From Chloroflexota bacterium (GTDB lineage: Bacteria > Chloroflexota > UBA11872), in the NCBI GenBank assembly GCA_022821645.1, contig JAJEDE010000011.1:1-64000 (forward strand): a DNA stretch of 64,000 nucleotides, in the 5' to 3' direction. The translations under genes were made by a program, and so were the position numbers. Below, piece after piece: positions 52,979 to 63,675 of the stretch (position 1 is its first letter; every line of letters starts with the position of its first letter). The notes below the pieces were generated by a model. That model saw nothing but the letters and a program-made list of their open reading frames with translations. It was not told where the DNA came from and did not search any database.

Positions 52979-54166
52979 ATGAGTGAGTCGAGAGCACACA
53001 CAGTCGTGCTGGCCGGTCACTTGTTGGACGGGACGGGTGCCCCACCCCAGCCGGACGTGGCACTACGGATCGCCGGTGAACGTATCGAGTGTTGTGGACC
53101 GGTGGCCGAACTGGGGAGCACGCGCGGTATTGACGTGATCGATCTGCGTGGCTTGTGGGTTCTGCCGGGATTGATCGACTCGCACATACACTTCTGGGGG
53201 CTCTCGCCGGGAGAGGTGACGCCCGCAGACTTTCAGTCCCGCCTTGAGACTGCCCGGCAGCAGGCGCGGAATCTGCTGCACGCCGGATTCACGACAGTTC
53301 GCGATCTTGGGTCGCCAATTGCGCCTTGCCTGCGCGACGCCAACGCGACAGGGGCTCTGGAGACCCCGAGGATTCTGGCGGCTCAGGTAGGGCTGACCGG
53401 GGCGCGCGGGCCCTGGTTGATTCCGCAGCCAACCTGGTGGGAGGCGCGGGTGTTGCGCGGTGTGGCATCCGCACGGGAGGAGGTTCAGCGGCTGCATGAC
53501 GAAGGGGTGGACGTTGTCAAGATCGGTGCATCGACCGGGCCGCGGGCGGAGGGGTTCGGCGACATTCCAACCCTTACGGTCGATGAGATTCGAGCAGTCT
53601 GCGATGCGGCGCATGGGTTAGGGCTGCCGGTTGCGGCGCATGCCATCGGCTCGGAGGCCGTGCGCCGGTGTGTGATCGGCGGTGTCGACACGATCGAACA
53701 CGGGTATCGGCTGAGCGACGAGGTGTGCGAGCTAGTGGCCGCCAGTGATGCCTGGATCGTTCCAACGCTGCGAACGCGCGCCGCGCGTCCGACGCCCGAG
53801 GCGCAGGCTACGTCGCGGGAGCAGATGGACACGCTGCGCCGGGGCGCGGCAGCCGGGATTCGGTACGCCGCTGGAACTGACTCGGTCGGGGACGAGCACA
53901 CGCTGCACGGCTCTGGGAATGCCGTTGAGATTGAACTGATGAGCCGCGTGCTTTCTCCGAGCAACGCATTGGCGGCTGGGACGTGGGATGCGGTGCGAAT
54001 GCTGGGGCCAGATAGTGAGCTCGGGACGCTGGAGGCGGGTAAGTTCGCCGATCTGATTGGCGTACGTGGGGATCCACGGCGTGACTTGTCGGTGTTGCAG
54101 CGGGTGGAGTTCGTGATGCGCAGTGGTCGTTTGGTTCGGCACGACGCGGGCGCGGGGGATCGCTAG
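52979..54166 (+). CDS. amidohydrolase-family protein (imidazolonepropionase/prolidase-like)
   Basis: 395 residues from ATG 52979 (GTG 52964 is an alternative). LPGLIDSHIHFWG supplies the H-x-H metal pair, GVDVVKIGAS the bridging Lys on a strand, VAAHAIG and IEHGYRL the further His, and YAAGTDSV the final Asp; GTLEAGKFADLIGVRGDP is the C-terminal beta-sandwich. It hydrolyses a cyclic or linear amide; identity of the substrate is open. The end overlaps the convergent oxidoreductase gene by 4 bp. Confidence 0.92.
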   Translation: MSESRAHTVVLAGHLLDGTGAPPQPDVALRIAGERIECCGPVAELGSTRGIDVIDLRGLWVLPGLIDSHIHFWGLSPGEVTPADFQSRLETARQQARNLLHAGFTTVRDLGSPIAPCLRDANATGALETPRILAAQVGLTGARGPWLIPQPTWWEARVLRGVASAREEVQRLHDEGVDVVKIGASTGPRAEGFGDIPTLTVDEIRAVCDAAHGLGLPVAAHAIGSEAVRRCVIGGVDTIEHGYRLSDEVCELVAASDAWIVPTLRTRAARPTPEAQATSREQMDTLRRGAAAGIRYAAGTDSVGDEHTLHGSGNAVEIELMSRVLSPSNALAAGTWDAVRMLGPDSELGTLEAGKFADLIGVRGDPRRDLSVLQRVEFVMRSGRLVRHDAGAGDR

Positions 54167-55362
54167 GTGAGGCTGTCGAAGGCGGACCAGTCGAGGTCGA
54201 CCCAGCGGCGTTCGGCAACGCTGGTCTGGATTGCTTCGTGGACGACGAGCTGGCGGTGGCCGTCGGTGAAGGTGGGATAAGGGGCCGAAGCGTCGTTGCC
54301 GACGGCAATGTGCGCGTAGGCGTCGCGGAAGAGCAGGCGGAAGGTCTCGTCGAAGCCTTCGCGGTAGGCGCCGGCCTTCTCTACGAATCTACGTGCGTCG
54401 GGGTGCATTTGGCGGGCGTCGGCAACCAGGAGTTCGTTCGGTTCGTCGCGGTGGCCGATCCAGAGTTCGTTAGGTCGCTCGGAGTCCCAGCTGACGCCGG
54501 CCCTTTCGGCGTCAATTTCGACTTGCACGCGATAGGGGTGACCGGCCGCCACATGCGAGAGCGAAAGGACGGCCTGGGTTCCGTCGGAGAAGCGAACCAA
54601 GAGCCCGGCGAGATCGTCCATGGCCGATCCCATGGTGGCTGTCGGCTCCTGGACGTCGGACCCCGGCGGTCGGCGGTCGGCGTGCGCCGTGCCGAATGTT
54701 GCGCATAGGGCTGTGGGACGCGCGCCTAGGAGGAACATAACCAGATCCAGCAGGTGACTGCCGGTCGTCGAAGTGACGACCGTGGGGCCGCCGATGGATG
54801 GGTCGAGGCGCCAATCCCAGTCGGCGCGGTGCCAGAGGGTGTCGTCGGCAATCGAGGCGCGGACGAGGAAGGTGCGGCCAAGGAGGCCCTCGCGACGGCG
54901 CGCGACGACCTCCTGGACGAGAGGATAAAACCGGTTGTTGAAGCAGACAGCGTGTACGACGCCGGATTGCTTGCCGGCGGCGGCGAGCTCGGCGGCTTCA
55001 GCCGCATCGATTCCCAGGGGCTTTTCGCAAACCACGTGGACATTGTTCTCCAAGGCCTGGAGCACAAGCTCGTGGTGCAGGGCGTTTGGCGCGCAGATGT
55101 GGACGGCGTCGATGCCGCGGTCGATGGCGGCGGCCAGGCTGTCGTCGGCCCGAGGGATTCGGAGATCCGCCGCACTGGATTGGGCTCGCTCGAGAGTTGA
55201 GGCGACCACGCTGACGACCTCGACGCTGTTGCGGCGGAGGGCATCGACATGAATGCGTCCGATGGTTCCGGGGCCTACAACGGCGGTGCGGATCGGGGCC
55301 TGGATGGCGTCGGTTCCTTGCTGGTTCGTGGCTATACCGTAGTTGATCAGTTCGCCGCGCAT
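54163..55362 (-). CDS. Gfo/Idh/MocA family NAD(P)-dependent oxidoreductase
   Basis: 399 residues from ATG 55362. TAVVGPGTIGRIHVDAL is the Rossmann motif and VVCEKPLGID near 115 the EKP motif. The usual WRLDPSIGGPTVVTSTTGSHLLDL dimer/substrate segment follows. Longer than the copy at 8562 and only distantly similar. Divergent from the hydantoinase operon, with 194 bp between starts. Confidence 0.92.
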   Translation of the reverse strand: MRGELINYGIATNQQGTDAIQAPIRTAVVGPGTIGRIHVDALRRNSVEVVSVVASTLERAQSSAADLRIPRADDSLAAAIDRGIDAVHICAPNALHHELVLQALENNVHVVCEKPLGIDAAEAAELAAAGKQSGVVHAVCFNNRFYPLVQEVVARRREGLLGRTFLVRASIADDTLWHRADWDWRLDPSIGGPTVVTSTTGSHLLDLVMFLLGARPTALCATFGTAHADRRPPGSDVQEPTATMGSAMDDLAGLLVRFSDGTQAVLSLSHVAAGHPYRVQVEIDAERAGVSWDSERPNELWIGHRDEPNELLVADARQMHPDARRFVEKAGAYREGFDETFRLLFRDAYAHIAVGNDASAPYPTFTDGHRQLVVHEAIQTSVAERRWVDLDWSAFDSLT

Positions 55363-55556
55363 GTTAAACGCCCCGTAACTTGCGTCCGAACAGCGGGGCG
55401 GTTGACGCTGCCGCGCCCTACTCGATAGGTTGCGCGCGCCGCGCCGTCTCCGTCGGCAGAGCCGATAACGAGGGCGCGGCGCATTGTTGCCGTGGAGTGG
55501 CAGGCGTTGTCCGACCGGACCGCTCCCCACTCGAAGCTGTTAGAGGACAGAGGCGC

Positions 55557-57608
55557 TTGGGCGTACGGATTGGGATCGATACCGGAGGCACGTTCACCGA
55601 CCTTGTCGTGATGGACGAGGCCAGTGGGCAGATCGACGTCGTCAAGCTACCGTCCACGCCGGACGAGCCGAGCCGGGCGATCTTGAAGGCGCTGGAGCAG
55701 GCCGGTATCGACCCCGCGTCAGCGACGTACTTCGTGCTGGGTACGACCGTTGCCGTGAATGCATTGCTGCAGCGGCGCGGGGCGCGAGTCCTTTACATAA
55801 CGACCGAGGGATTCGAGGACGTTCCATTCCTGCAACGGGTGGATCGCAAGTTTCACTATGACCTGGACTGGGAACGTCCTCTGCCGCTGGTGGCGCGGCG
55901 GGACTGCCTGGGGATCCGGGAGCGGATTGACTACAGAGGCGAGACGGTGACGGCGCTGACCGCCGATGGCATCGACAACCTGATTGGCACGATTCGCGAG
56001 CGAATGACCGATGCGGACGCTGAGTCGGACGAAATCGCGTTTGCTCTGAACTTCCTGTTTTCTTACGTGCACCCGGACCATGAAGCACGTGTGCGTGAGG
56101 CGCTGTCTGAGGCATTTCCGGGAACTCCGATTTCGTCCTCGCACGAGGTGGCGCCGATCTGGCGGGAGTACGAGCGAGCTAGCACCACGATTGCCGACGC
56201 GGCGGTCAAGCCGCTGGTGAGCCGCTTTATCGGCTCGCTCGATCAAGGTCTACGCGAGCGCGGATTCGCGCGATCGTGGTCGGTCATGAAGTCAAACGGC
56301 GGCCAAATGCTGTCGCAGACGGCGGGTGAGCGACCGGTGCAGACTGTGCTATCCGGGCTCTCCGGCGGGATCATTGCCGGGCAGGCCTTTGGAGCTGAGG
56401 CCGGACAAAAGAATGTGATTACGTTCGACATGGGCGGGACCAGCACCGACGTGGGCGTGGTGGCGGACGGTCGGGTTGGCTACACGACGGCGTGGGAGAT
56501 TGAATTTGGGTTGCCGGTGGCCGCGCCTTTCATCGAGATGACGACGATGGGGGCTGGCGGAGGCTCCATTGCGTGGGTGAACAAGGGAGGCCTCTTGCAA
56601 GTCGGGCCGCAGAGCGCCGGCGCGGTTCCAGGCCCGGCCTGTTATGCCCAGGGTGGCCAAGAGGCCACAGTCACGGACGCCAACGTGGTGTTGGGCCGGC
56701 TGAATCCTGACAACTTCCTGGGCGGTGACCTGCCGCTGGACGCCGACCTGGCCTTCGCTGCGATCGAGCGCACGGCTCGGCAGGTCGGGCTCTCGCCGGT
56801 CGACACCGCGCACGCGGTGGTGGAGATTGCGGTAGAGAACATTGCCGAAGCGATGCGGTTGCTCACGGTGCAACGCGGACTAGACCCACGCCTGTTCAGC
56901 CTGGTGGCGTTTGGTGGCGCCGGGCCGCTGCACGCGGCGGCCATCGCGCGCGTGATCGGGACGCGGGCGACTTTGATCCCGCCGCACCCGGGGCTCTGTT
57001 CGGCGTTCGGGACACTGCTGGCCGACATTCGGGTGGACAAGACCTGGACGCACCTGGTTCGTTCGGATGCGCCAGACCTTGACGAGCTTGACGCTCGCCT
57101 CCGTACGCTCGTACGCGAGGCCGTGGAGGATCTCGGCCGGGAAGGCTTCAGCGGCGAGCCGACGATTCTCCGGTCAGCCAACATGCGGTACCTGGGGCAG
57201 AATTATGAAGAGGAGATTTCGATCCCGGACGGCCCGCTGACGCAAGACGGCTGGCAGCGGCTGGTCGACGGATTCGAACAGCACTACGAGGCGGAGTACG
57301 GCTATCGCATCGCGAACGAGGTCATCGAAGTCGTGCAACTGAACGTGAGCGCCGTGGGCGAGGCTTCGAAGCCGCAGCTGTCAGCGATTTCCGAGTGGCC
57401 GCCGGCCAAGCCGCGCACGCGCCGGCAGGTCTACTTTGACCCGCGTGAGCCTGTCGACTGTCCCATCTACGAGCGCGAGGATCTCTCTCCGACCGACGTG
57501 ATTGAGGGTCCAGCCGTGATTGAAGAACTGGACTCGACAACGGTCGTACATCCAGGTCAGACGTTGACAATCGGATCACGTGGCTTGGCCAGCCTGGTGT
57601 CGGCGTGA
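55557..57608 (+). CDS. hyuA: hydantoinase/oxoprolinase family protein, A subunit
   Basis: 683 residues from a TTG at 55557 behind TTAGAGGACAGAGG; it then starts LGVRIGIDTGGTFTDLVV, the ATP-binding hallmark. VLGTTVAVNALLQRRGARV, SSHEVAPIWREYERASTTIADA, FDMGGTSTDVGVV and LVAFGGAGPLHAAAIAR follow. With the B subunit it carries out ATP-dependent ring opening of hydantoins, 5-oxoproline or related cyclic amides. The stop overlaps hyuB by 4 bp. Confidence 0.95.
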   Translation: MGVRIGIDTGGTFTDLVVMDEASGQIDVVKLPSTPDEPSRAILKALEQAGIDPASATYFVLGTTVAVNALLQRRGARVLYITTEGFEDVPFLQRVDRKFHYDLDWERPLPLVARRDCLGIRERIDYRGETVTALTADGIDNLIGTIRERMTDADAESDEIAFALNFLFSYVHPDHEARVREALSEAFPGTPISSSHEVAPIWREYERASTTIADAAVKPLVSRFIGSLDQGLRERGFARSWSVMKSNGGQMLSQTAGERPVQTVLSGLSGGIIAGQAFGAEAGQKNVITFDMGGTSTDVGVVADGRVGYTTAWEIEFGLPVAAPFIEMTTMGAGGGSIAWVNKGGLLQVGPQSAGAVPGPACYAQGGQEATVTDANVVLGRLNPDNFLGGDLPLDADLAFAAIERTARQVGLSPVDTAHAVVEIAVENIAEAMRLLTVQRGLDPRLFSLVAFGGAGPLHAAAIARVIGTRATLIPPHPGLCSAFGTLLADIRVDKTWTHLVRSDAPDLDELDARLRTLVREAVEDLGREGFSGEPTILRSANMRYLGQNYEEEISIPDGPLTQDGWQRLVDGFEQHYEAEYGYRIANEVIEVVQLNVSAVGEASKPQLSAISEWPPAKPRTRRQVYFDPREPVDCPIYEREDLSPTDVIEGPAVIEELDSTTVVHPGQTLTIGSRGLASLVSA

Positions 57609-59665
57609 GCGCGTCTCAAGTGGCCGTGGGCGCCGACCCGGCGCGTGACTTGGTGACACAAACGGTGCTCTACAACCGGTTGGTGGGCGTGTGCCGGGAA
57701 ATGGGCACGACCATGATGCGGACGGCCTATTCGCCGATCTTCAGCGAGAGCCGGGACTTCTCGTGCGTGCTGTTCGACCGCGAGGGTCGAATGCTGGCGC
57801 AGACGGAGTTTTGCCCAGCACAAGTGGGCGCGATCCGATTCGTGGTGAAGTGGTTGATCGCGGAGTTGGGCGAGGATGCGGTGAAGCCAGGCGACGTAAT
57901 CGTGCACAACGATCCCTACCGGGGGGGCGTGCACATGCCGGAGCACGTGGTCATCAAGCCGGTGTATTACGACGGCGAGCTATTCGGCTACGTGGCCAAC
58001 ATAGCCCACCTGGTGGAGATTGGCGGCATGGCGGTTGGCGGGTTCGCCGCCACGGCGACCGAGGTCTACCAGGAGGGACTCCGGCTGCCGCCCGTGTGGC
58101 TGATGCGCGAGGGCGAATACAACCACGACGTGTGGCGGGTGATCATGTCGAACCACCGCGCGCCACGCTATACGTGGGGCGATCTGCACGCGATGATCGC
58201 GTCGCTGACCGTGGCGGAGCGCCGCTGCCACGAGCTATTGAATGCCTTTGGCCTGGAAACGGTGCGGCAGGTGAGCGCCGCGCTAATGGATCACGCCGAG
58301 CGCTGGATGCGCAACGAGATTCGTGCGATTCCAAATGGCGAGTACGAATTCGCCGACCACATGGAGGACGCGCGGGATCCGCCGGCGCGCGACTGGATTC
58401 GTCTGCGGCTGATCGTGGACGACGGCGAGATTGTGGCCGACTTCACCGAGAGCGATCCGCAGGCGGCGCACGTGCTGAACTGCACATACGGCGTGACGGC
58501 GTCCGGGGTATACAACGCTATCTTCCATTTCGCGGACAACGACGTGCCGCACAACGATGGGGCCTATCGTCCGATCACGGTGATTGCGCGGCCGGGTTCG
58601 ATCGTGAACGTGGTTCATCCGGGCGCGTCGGTTGGCGGCAACACGGAGACGCATCCGCGGATCTGGGGGATCGTGATGGGCGCGTTGGCGCAGGCCGTGC
58701 CGGATGGAGTCTCCGCGGCGACCGGCGGCACGTCGTGCAACTTCCTCTTTGGTGGGACTCACCCCGACACCGGGCACTACTACGTGCACTACCACTTCGA
58801 CGGGGTAGGCTGGGGCGGACGAGCCGGGGCCGACGGCAATAGCCACCAGGTCGTCCCCAACGGGAATTGCCCCGCCACACCGGTGGAGATATTTGAGACA
58901 CGCTATCCGTTCATGGCGCGCGCCTACCGGCTGCGAACCGACTCCGGCGGGGCGGGCGCACAGCGCGGCGGTCTTGGGTCCGACCGGATCCTCGAGGTAC
59001 GCGCGCCATCCGTCACCGTCTCGGCGCTATTCGACCGGATGGTTTCACGCCCGTGGGGGCTTTATGGTGGGCGCACGGGCGATACGTCAAGACTCCTGGT
59101 GCGGCGGACCGGAACACCGACGTTTCAGACGTTTGGCGAGGCCTTCGGGACGACCAGCAACTCGCGCATCGCGAATATCGAACTTCGGGCGGGCGACGAG
59201 GTGTTGATTGGGAGCCCCGGCGGCGGCGGCTACGGAGCGCCTGAGCTTCGGGAGCCCGAGCAGGTGCTGCGGGACGTCCGCGAGCGATTCGTCTCGGTCG
59301 AGGCGGCGCGTGAGGTGTATCGGGTGGCGATAGATCAGATTGACGGGCGATACCTGATCAATGACACGGGTACCGAAACCCTGCGTGGAGAAGTGGCTCG
59401 AGACTCCGGCCCGGAGCAGATCGCCCGCGACCCGTTACGGCCTACCACGGACGCTCTGCCGCCCACGGGCGGTCATTGGGAGCGTCTGGACGGCGACTGG
59501 TGGCAGACCGACGTTACCAACTGCGAGTTTTGCGGACAGGTGATACCCAGCGACATCTGGCGCGCCGGTGACGGCCACCAGTTCTGTTCGCAAGATTGCG
59601 ACGCGCGCTACCGCACGTACTGGCTGCCACGCTACGGGCAGCGATCAGACGCGAGGATTCAATGA
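57605..59665 (+). CDS. hyuB: hydantoinase/oxoprolinase family protein, B subunit, with zinc-finger-like C-terminal tail
   Basis: 686 residues from a GTG at 57605. MMRTAYSPIFSESRDFSCVLFD, DVIVHNDPYRGGVHMPEHVV, GGTSCNFLFGG and GSPGGGGYGAPELREPEQVLRDV are B-subunit hallmarks. Canonical B subunits end soon after this last block; here about 125 more residues continue and finish with CEFCGQVIPSDIW...HQFCSQDC (C-x2-C-x17-C-x3-C), resembling a TRASH/MYM-type zinc finger. The stop overlaps the ABC ATPase start by 4 bp. Confidence 0.93.
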   Translation: MSASQVAVGADPARDLVTQTVLYNRLVGVCREMGTTMMRTAYSPIFSESRDFSCVLFDREGRMLAQTEFCPAQVGAIRFVVKWLIAELGEDAVKPGDVIVHNDPYRGGVHMPEHVVIKPVYYDGELFGYVANIAHLVEIGGMAVGGFAATATEVYQEGLRLPPVWLMREGEYNHDVWRVIMSNHRAPRYTWGDLHAMIASLTVAERRCHELLNAFGLETVRQVSAALMDHAERWMRNEIRAIPNGEYEFADHMEDARDPPARDWIRLRLIVDDGEIVADFTESDPQAAHVLNCTYGVTASGVYNAIFHFADNDVPHNDGAYRPITVIARPGSIVNVVHPGASVGGNTETHPRIWGIVMGALAQAVPDGVSAATGGTSCNFLFGGTHPDTGHYYVHYHFDGVGWGGRAGADGNSHQVVPNGNCPATPVEIFETRYPFMARAYRLRTDSGGAGAQRGGLGSDRILEVRAPSVTVSALFDRMVSRPWGLYGGRTGDTSRLLVRRTGTPTFQTFGEAFGTTSNSRIANIELRAGDEVLIGSPGGGGYGAPELREPEQVLRDVRERFVSVEAAREVYRVAIDQIDGRYLINDTGTETLRGEVARDSGPEQIARDPLRPTTDALPPTGGHWERLDGDWWQTDVTNCEFCGQVIPSDIWRAGDGHQFCSQDCDARYRTYWLPRYGQRSDARIQ

Positions 59666-60657
59666 CAGAGAACGGCACGCTTCTAGAGGTGGACGACCTG
59701 GCGGTTGAATTCGACACCGACGAGGGCGTGGTCCACGCAGTGAACGGAATTTCCTACGAGTTGGCCGAGGGCGACTCGATCGGGATTGTCGGCGAGTCCG
59801 GTTGCGGCAAGAGCGTCAGTTCGCTGGCGATCATGGGCCTGGTGGCGCGTCCGGCCGGCAACGTGTCACGCGGATCAATCCGATTTCGTGGCAAAGACCT
59901 GTTGCAAGTTCCAGCCGATGAGATGCGTGAGATCCGGGGCGCGCAGATCGCCATGATCTTCCAGGACCCAATGAGTTCCCTGAACCCCGTATACCCGGTT
60001 GGACGGCAGATCGAGGAGTCCCTGCAGCTTCATCTGAACATGACCAAGCCGGAAGCGCGTGCGAAGGCCGTTGAGTTGTTGGACACGGTGGGGATTCCGG
60101 CGCCGGAAGAACGGGTCAAGGACTATCCGCATCAGCTATCGGGCGGCATGCAGCAGCGAGCCATGATTGCGATGGCCATTTCTTGTCAGCCGGATCTGCT
60201 GATTGCCGACGAGCCCACGACGGCACTGGACGTGACGATTCAGGCGCAGGTGATCGAGCTGCTGGCGGAACTTCGGCGCGAACTGGGCATGGCGGTGATT
60301 CTAATTACCCACGAACTCGCCCTGGTTGCGGGGTTCTGCGACCGGGTGGCGGTGATGTACGCGGGATTCATTGTGGAATACGCGCCGGTGCACGAGTTGT
60401 TCGCGCGACCGCAGCATCCGTACACGCTGGGTCTGATGCAGGCGGTGCCGACGATTACCGGCGACCGGACGGAGAAGCTCTCAAATATTCCGGGGTCGCC
60501 GCCAGACCTGATCGGTCTGCCGCAGGGCTGCCCCTATGCGCCACGCTGCCCATACGTTCGCGATACATGCCTCTCAATGGTGCCGGCACTCGAGGATCGA
60601 GGCGCCGGACATCCGGTTCGCTGCATTGTCGACCCGACGACAGGAGAGTTGCGGTGA
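59662..60657 (+). CDS. oligopeptide/dipeptide-type ABC transporter ATPase (OppD/DppD-like)
   Basis: 331 residues from ATG 59662. [20 protein letters not shown] is Walker [18 protein letters not shown] the Q-loop, [15 protein letters not shown] the signature, [14 protein letters not shown] Walker B, and [15 protein letters not shown] the family's C-terminal Cys cluster. Works with a second ATPase encoded next; permeases and binding protein are not visible in the window. Confidence 0.95.
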   Translation: MTENGTLLEVDDLAVEFDTDEGVVHAVNGISYELAEGDSIGIVGESGCGKSVSSLAIMGLVARPAGNVSRGSIRFRGKDLLQVPADEMREIRGAQIAMIFQDPMSSLNPVYPVGRQIEESLQLHLNMTKPEARAKAVELLDTVGIPAPEERVKDYPHQLSGGMQQRAMIAMAISCQPDLLIADEPTTALDVTIQAQVIELLAELRRELGMAVILITHELALVAGFCDRVAVMYAGFIVEYAPVHELFARPQHPYTLGLMQAVPTITGDRTEKLSNIPGSPPDLIGLPQGCPYAPRCPYVRDTCLSMVPALEDRGAGHPVRCIVDPTTGELR

Positions 60658-61742
60658 GCACTTCCGCCCCGCCAGTGGCCGACAAGTCCAACGGCGCGCT
60701 TCTCGACGTCAAGCACCTGGTCAAGCACTTTCCGGTTACGCGCGGCGCGTTGATCCGGCGGCACGCGGGCTGGGTCCGGGCGGTGGACGACGTGTCCTTC
60801 AGCATCGAGGCCGGTGAAACGCTGGGGCTGGTGGGCGAGTCAGGCTGCGGCAAGACGACGACCGGCAACGCGGTAATGCAGCTGGAAGTACCGACGGCGG
60901 GCGACGTGGTGTTTGAAGGGCAGGACCTCACAAGCCTGAAGGCGGACGCGCAGCGGCGGGCGCGACGCCGGATGCAGATGATCTTCCAGGACCCGTACGG
61001 CTCGCTGAATCCCCGAATGTCGGTGGGCAAGATCATTGAAGAGCCGATGCTGGTCCACAATCTCTACGAGAGCCGCCAGGATCGGCGAAGCCGGGTTCAG
61101 GAAATCCTGGAGTTGGTGGGGTTGAGCCGTACGCAGGCGTCGCGCTATCCGCACGAGTTCTCGGGGGGACAGCGCCAACGAATTGCGACCGCGCGGTCGC
61201 TGGCGGTCGAGCCTTCATTCATCGTTTGCGACGAGCCGGTTTCGGCGCTGGACGTTTCGATCCAGGCCCAGATCATCAACCTATTGCAGGACCTGCAACA
61301 GCGCCTGGGAGTGGCGTACCTGTTTATCGCCCACGACCTGAAGGTTGTGCGGCACATCAGCCACCGGGTGGCGGTGATGTATCTGGGCAAGCTGGTGGAA
61401 GTCACGAACAGCGACTCGCTATACAAGCGGCCGCTGCATCCGTATACGCGAGCGCTGCTATCGGCGGTACCGGTGGCCGATCCGGTGATCGAGGCGAAGC
61501 GGAAGCGGATCATCCTGCCGGGCGACGTGCCCAGCCCGGTGAACCCACCTTCGGCCTGCCGCTTCCATCCCCGCTGTCCCTGGGCTCAGGAACGCTGCAA
61601 GACCGAAGAGCCGTTGCTGACCGAAACGGGCGACGGGCACGCGGTGGCATGTCACTTCTGGCGTGAGATCGAGGATTCCGGCGGCGTGCCGCCCGTGACG
61701 GTGGCCGAAGCCCTGCGCGGCGGCGAGGCCCGCAGCGACTGA
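60654..61742 (+). CDS. oligopeptide/dipeptide-type ABC transporter ATPase (OppF/DppF-like)
   Basis: 362 residues from a GTG at 60654 overlapping the first ATPase stop. [21 protein letters not shown] is OppF-typical; [53 protein letters not shown] and [13 protein letters not shown] are the ATPase motifs, and [13 protein letters not shown] the C-terminal Cys motif. Paired with the OppD-like protein. The combination with HyuAB points to import and hydrolysis of peptide-like or cyclic amide compounds. Confidence 0.95.
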   Translation: MSTSAPPVADKSNGALLDVKHLVKHFPVTRGALIRRHAGWVRAVDDVSFSIEAGETLGLVGESGCGKTTTGNAVMQLEVPTAGDVVFEGQDLTSLKADAQRRARRRMQMIFQDPYGSLNPRMSVGKIIEEPMLVHNLYESRQDRRSRVQEILELVGLSRTQASRYPHEFSGGQRQRIATARSLAVEPSFIVCDEPVSALDVSIQAQIINLLQDLQQRLGVAYLFIAHDLKVVRHISHRVAVMYLGKLVEVTNSDSLYKRPLHPYTRALLSAVPVADPVIEAKRKRIILPGDVPSPVNPPSACRFHPRCPWAQERCKTEEPLLTETGDGHAVACHFWREIEDSGGVPPVTVAEALRGGEARSD

Positions 61743-61785
61743 GGCCGGCGATGGGTGTCGTTGGCCGGTTGCGCCCTGTGTCCGT

Positions 61786-63675
61786 ATGAGTTGGGAGCGT
61801 CTGCTCGTCCTCGAAGGCGGCACGGTCGGCTCGATCGCCTGTGCCAACGACCGAGTCGGGACGGCGTTCGCCGCGACGCTGGCCGGCGTGTTTCGGTCTA
61901 CTGACGGCGGCGAACGTTGGGAGTGGACCGGCAATGGACTGATCAGCCCGTTCGTGCAGGACGTGGCCGTGTCGCCCGATTTTGAGCGAGATGGCGTGGT
62001 GGCCGCAGCGACGGCGGTTTCGGGACTGCACATGTCGTTCGACTGCGGCGAAAACTGGTTTCGTCGGGAGTTCTGGGGCATTCGGCCGACGGTTACGCGC
62101 GTCGCTATCTCGCCGGACTTCGGGCGAGACCAGATGATCGTGGCGGGGACACAGCGCGAGGGCGTGTTCGTCTCTCGGAATCGAGGGCAGGGGTGGAACG
62201 GATTCGTTTCCGGCCTGGAAGACGCCGAGATCTCGGCGCTGGCCATCGCCCCCGGGGCGTCGAACGGCGGAGCCGTCCTGGCCGCGACCGACAGCGGGAT
62301 ACTGCTGCGTTCGACTGACGCTTGTCGAAGCTGGGAGCGCGTGGAAGACCTCGACGCCGACCCAATCGAGAGTCTGGCCTGGATCGAGCGAGAAACCGCC
62401 GTGGCCGGAACTGTTTCAGGTCGGCTGCTGCGTTCGACGGATGGCGGCGGGCACTGGGAGACGGTCTGGCGCTCGGAGGGAGACACGGTCAATGGAATCG
62501 CCGTGTCCGAGTCGGATGGCGGAAGCCGCCAAGTCGTTGCCGCGACTGGCCGTGGAAGGTTGTTGCAGTCCAGTGACGGCGCCACGACCTGGCAGGAACG
62601 GCCAATTACTCCGGACGGCGAGGTCTCGGCTCTATGTGTGGGAGCGTCCAACGGGCGTGCGCTCATCGGGACCGATCGCCGCGGTGTCTATCGGCTGACC
62701 GCGGACGGTCCGCCGGCCGCGACAAATGCCGGCTTGGTCAACCGCCCCATCCTTGATCTCGCGGTGTCGCGGTCGATCGACGGCGACAATACGCTGGTCC
62801 TGGGGACGTTGCAGGACGGCGTGCTTGTTTCGCGTGACGGCGGGCTGAATTGGTCGACAACCCTGGATGACCCGGGATTGGGTCCGATTACCGCGGTGCG
62901 GCTGTCGCCCGGATTCGCGCGGGACGGGATCGCCGGCGGAATAGCCGGCGGCCAGATCATCTGGAGCGCCGCCGGCGCCCGGTCGTGGGTGCGCGTGGGC
63001 GGCCTGACGGACGACTCGGCAGCAAACCTGCTGGAGTTTTCGCCGGACTTTGCTGCCGACGGCCACGTAACGGTGGGTGCTCAGGACGGGATGCTCTTAC
63101 AGTCCCATGACCATGGCGATACTTGGCGATCAGTCTGGACCGGGCTCGACGGCAGCGAAGTTCTGGCCCTGGCCTATTCGCCGCACTTCGGCCAGGACCG
63201 CGCGATGGTTGCGGCCGCCGGCGACGCGCAGCGGCTGGTGGTTATTCGATCAAGCGACGCGGGCGAGTCGTGGATGCCCTGGGTCGAGTACGACACGTCC
63301 CTGGGCTGGGCCTCGCTGGCGATACCTCCGAACTTCAAACCTGACGTTGGGCCTGTGCTGCTGGCGGCGCGAGACCGCATTGCGGTGCCCCCGAGTTCGG
63401 GCCGTGGCCCGTGGTTGGGACTTCGGGTCGCGGAAGGCGGTGAGGCTATTCGGCAGATCACGGTCTCGCCAGATTTCGGGCGTGACGGCCTGGTTGCCGC
63501 CGCCACCAGTGACGGCGTGTATCTCTCCAACACCGAGGGTCATGACTGGTCCCGGATGGACGGGCCGCTGGCAGGTCGGGCCGTGGAGCGCGTGAGCATT
63601 ACCGAGGCCACTTCGAATCGCCGAACGATTCATGCCGCAGTCGGCAGCGGCGAATTGTGGCGATTCAGCGCATGA
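61786..63675 (+). CDS. Asp-box (BNR) beta-propeller protein
   Basis: 629 residues with about ten SxDxGxxW Asp-boxes (STDGGERWEW, SFDCGENWF, STDACRSWE, STDGGGHWE, SSDGATTWQ, SRDGGLNWS, SHDHGDTWRS, SSDAGESWMP and others), interleaved with recurring SPDFxxDGxVxAA units. This predicts two consecutive beta-propellers or one large one, as in Vps10-, YCF48- or sialidase-like proteins. No signal peptide and no sialidase arginine triad is evident, so a binding or assembly role is more likely than hydrolysis. It starts 43 bp after the second ATPase and its stop overlaps the next gene by 4 bp. Confidence 0.85.
   Translation: MSWERLLVLEGGTVGSIACANDRVGTAFAATLAGVFRSTDGGERWEWTGNGLISPFVQDVAVSPDFERDGVVAAATAVSGLHMSFDCGENWFRREFWGIRPTVTRVAISPDFGRDQMIVAGTQREGVFVSRNRGQGWNGFVSGLEDAEISALAIAPGASNGGAVLAATDSGILLRSTDACRSWERVEDLDADPIESLAWIERETAVAGTVSGRLLRSTDGGGHWETVWRSEGDTVNGIAVSESDGGSRQVVAATGRGRLLQSSDGATTWQERPITPDGEVSALCVGASNGRALIGTDRRGVYRLTADGPPAATNAGLVNRPILDLAVSRSIDGDNTLVLGTLQDGVLVSRDGGLNWSTTLDDPGLGPITAVRLSPGFARDGIAGGIAGGQIIWSAAGARSWVRVGGLTDDSAANLLEFSPDFAADGHVTVGAQDGMLLQSHDHGDTWRSVWTGLDGSEVLALAYSPHFGQDRAMVAAAGDAQRLVVIRSSDAGESWMPWVEYDTSLGWASLAIPPNFKPDVGPVLLAARDRIAVPPSSGRGPWLGLRVAEGGEAIRQITVSPDFGRDGLVAAATSDGVYLSNTEGHDWSRMDGPLAGRAVERVSITEATSNRRTIHAAVGSGELWRFSA

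Noticed and set aside
60183-60653. Upstream extension of the second ABC ATPase frame into the first ATPase gene
   Set aside because: This part is an out-of-frame reading of the OppD-like gene; the GTG at 60654 gives the normal OppF N-terminus and a GTGA overlap.
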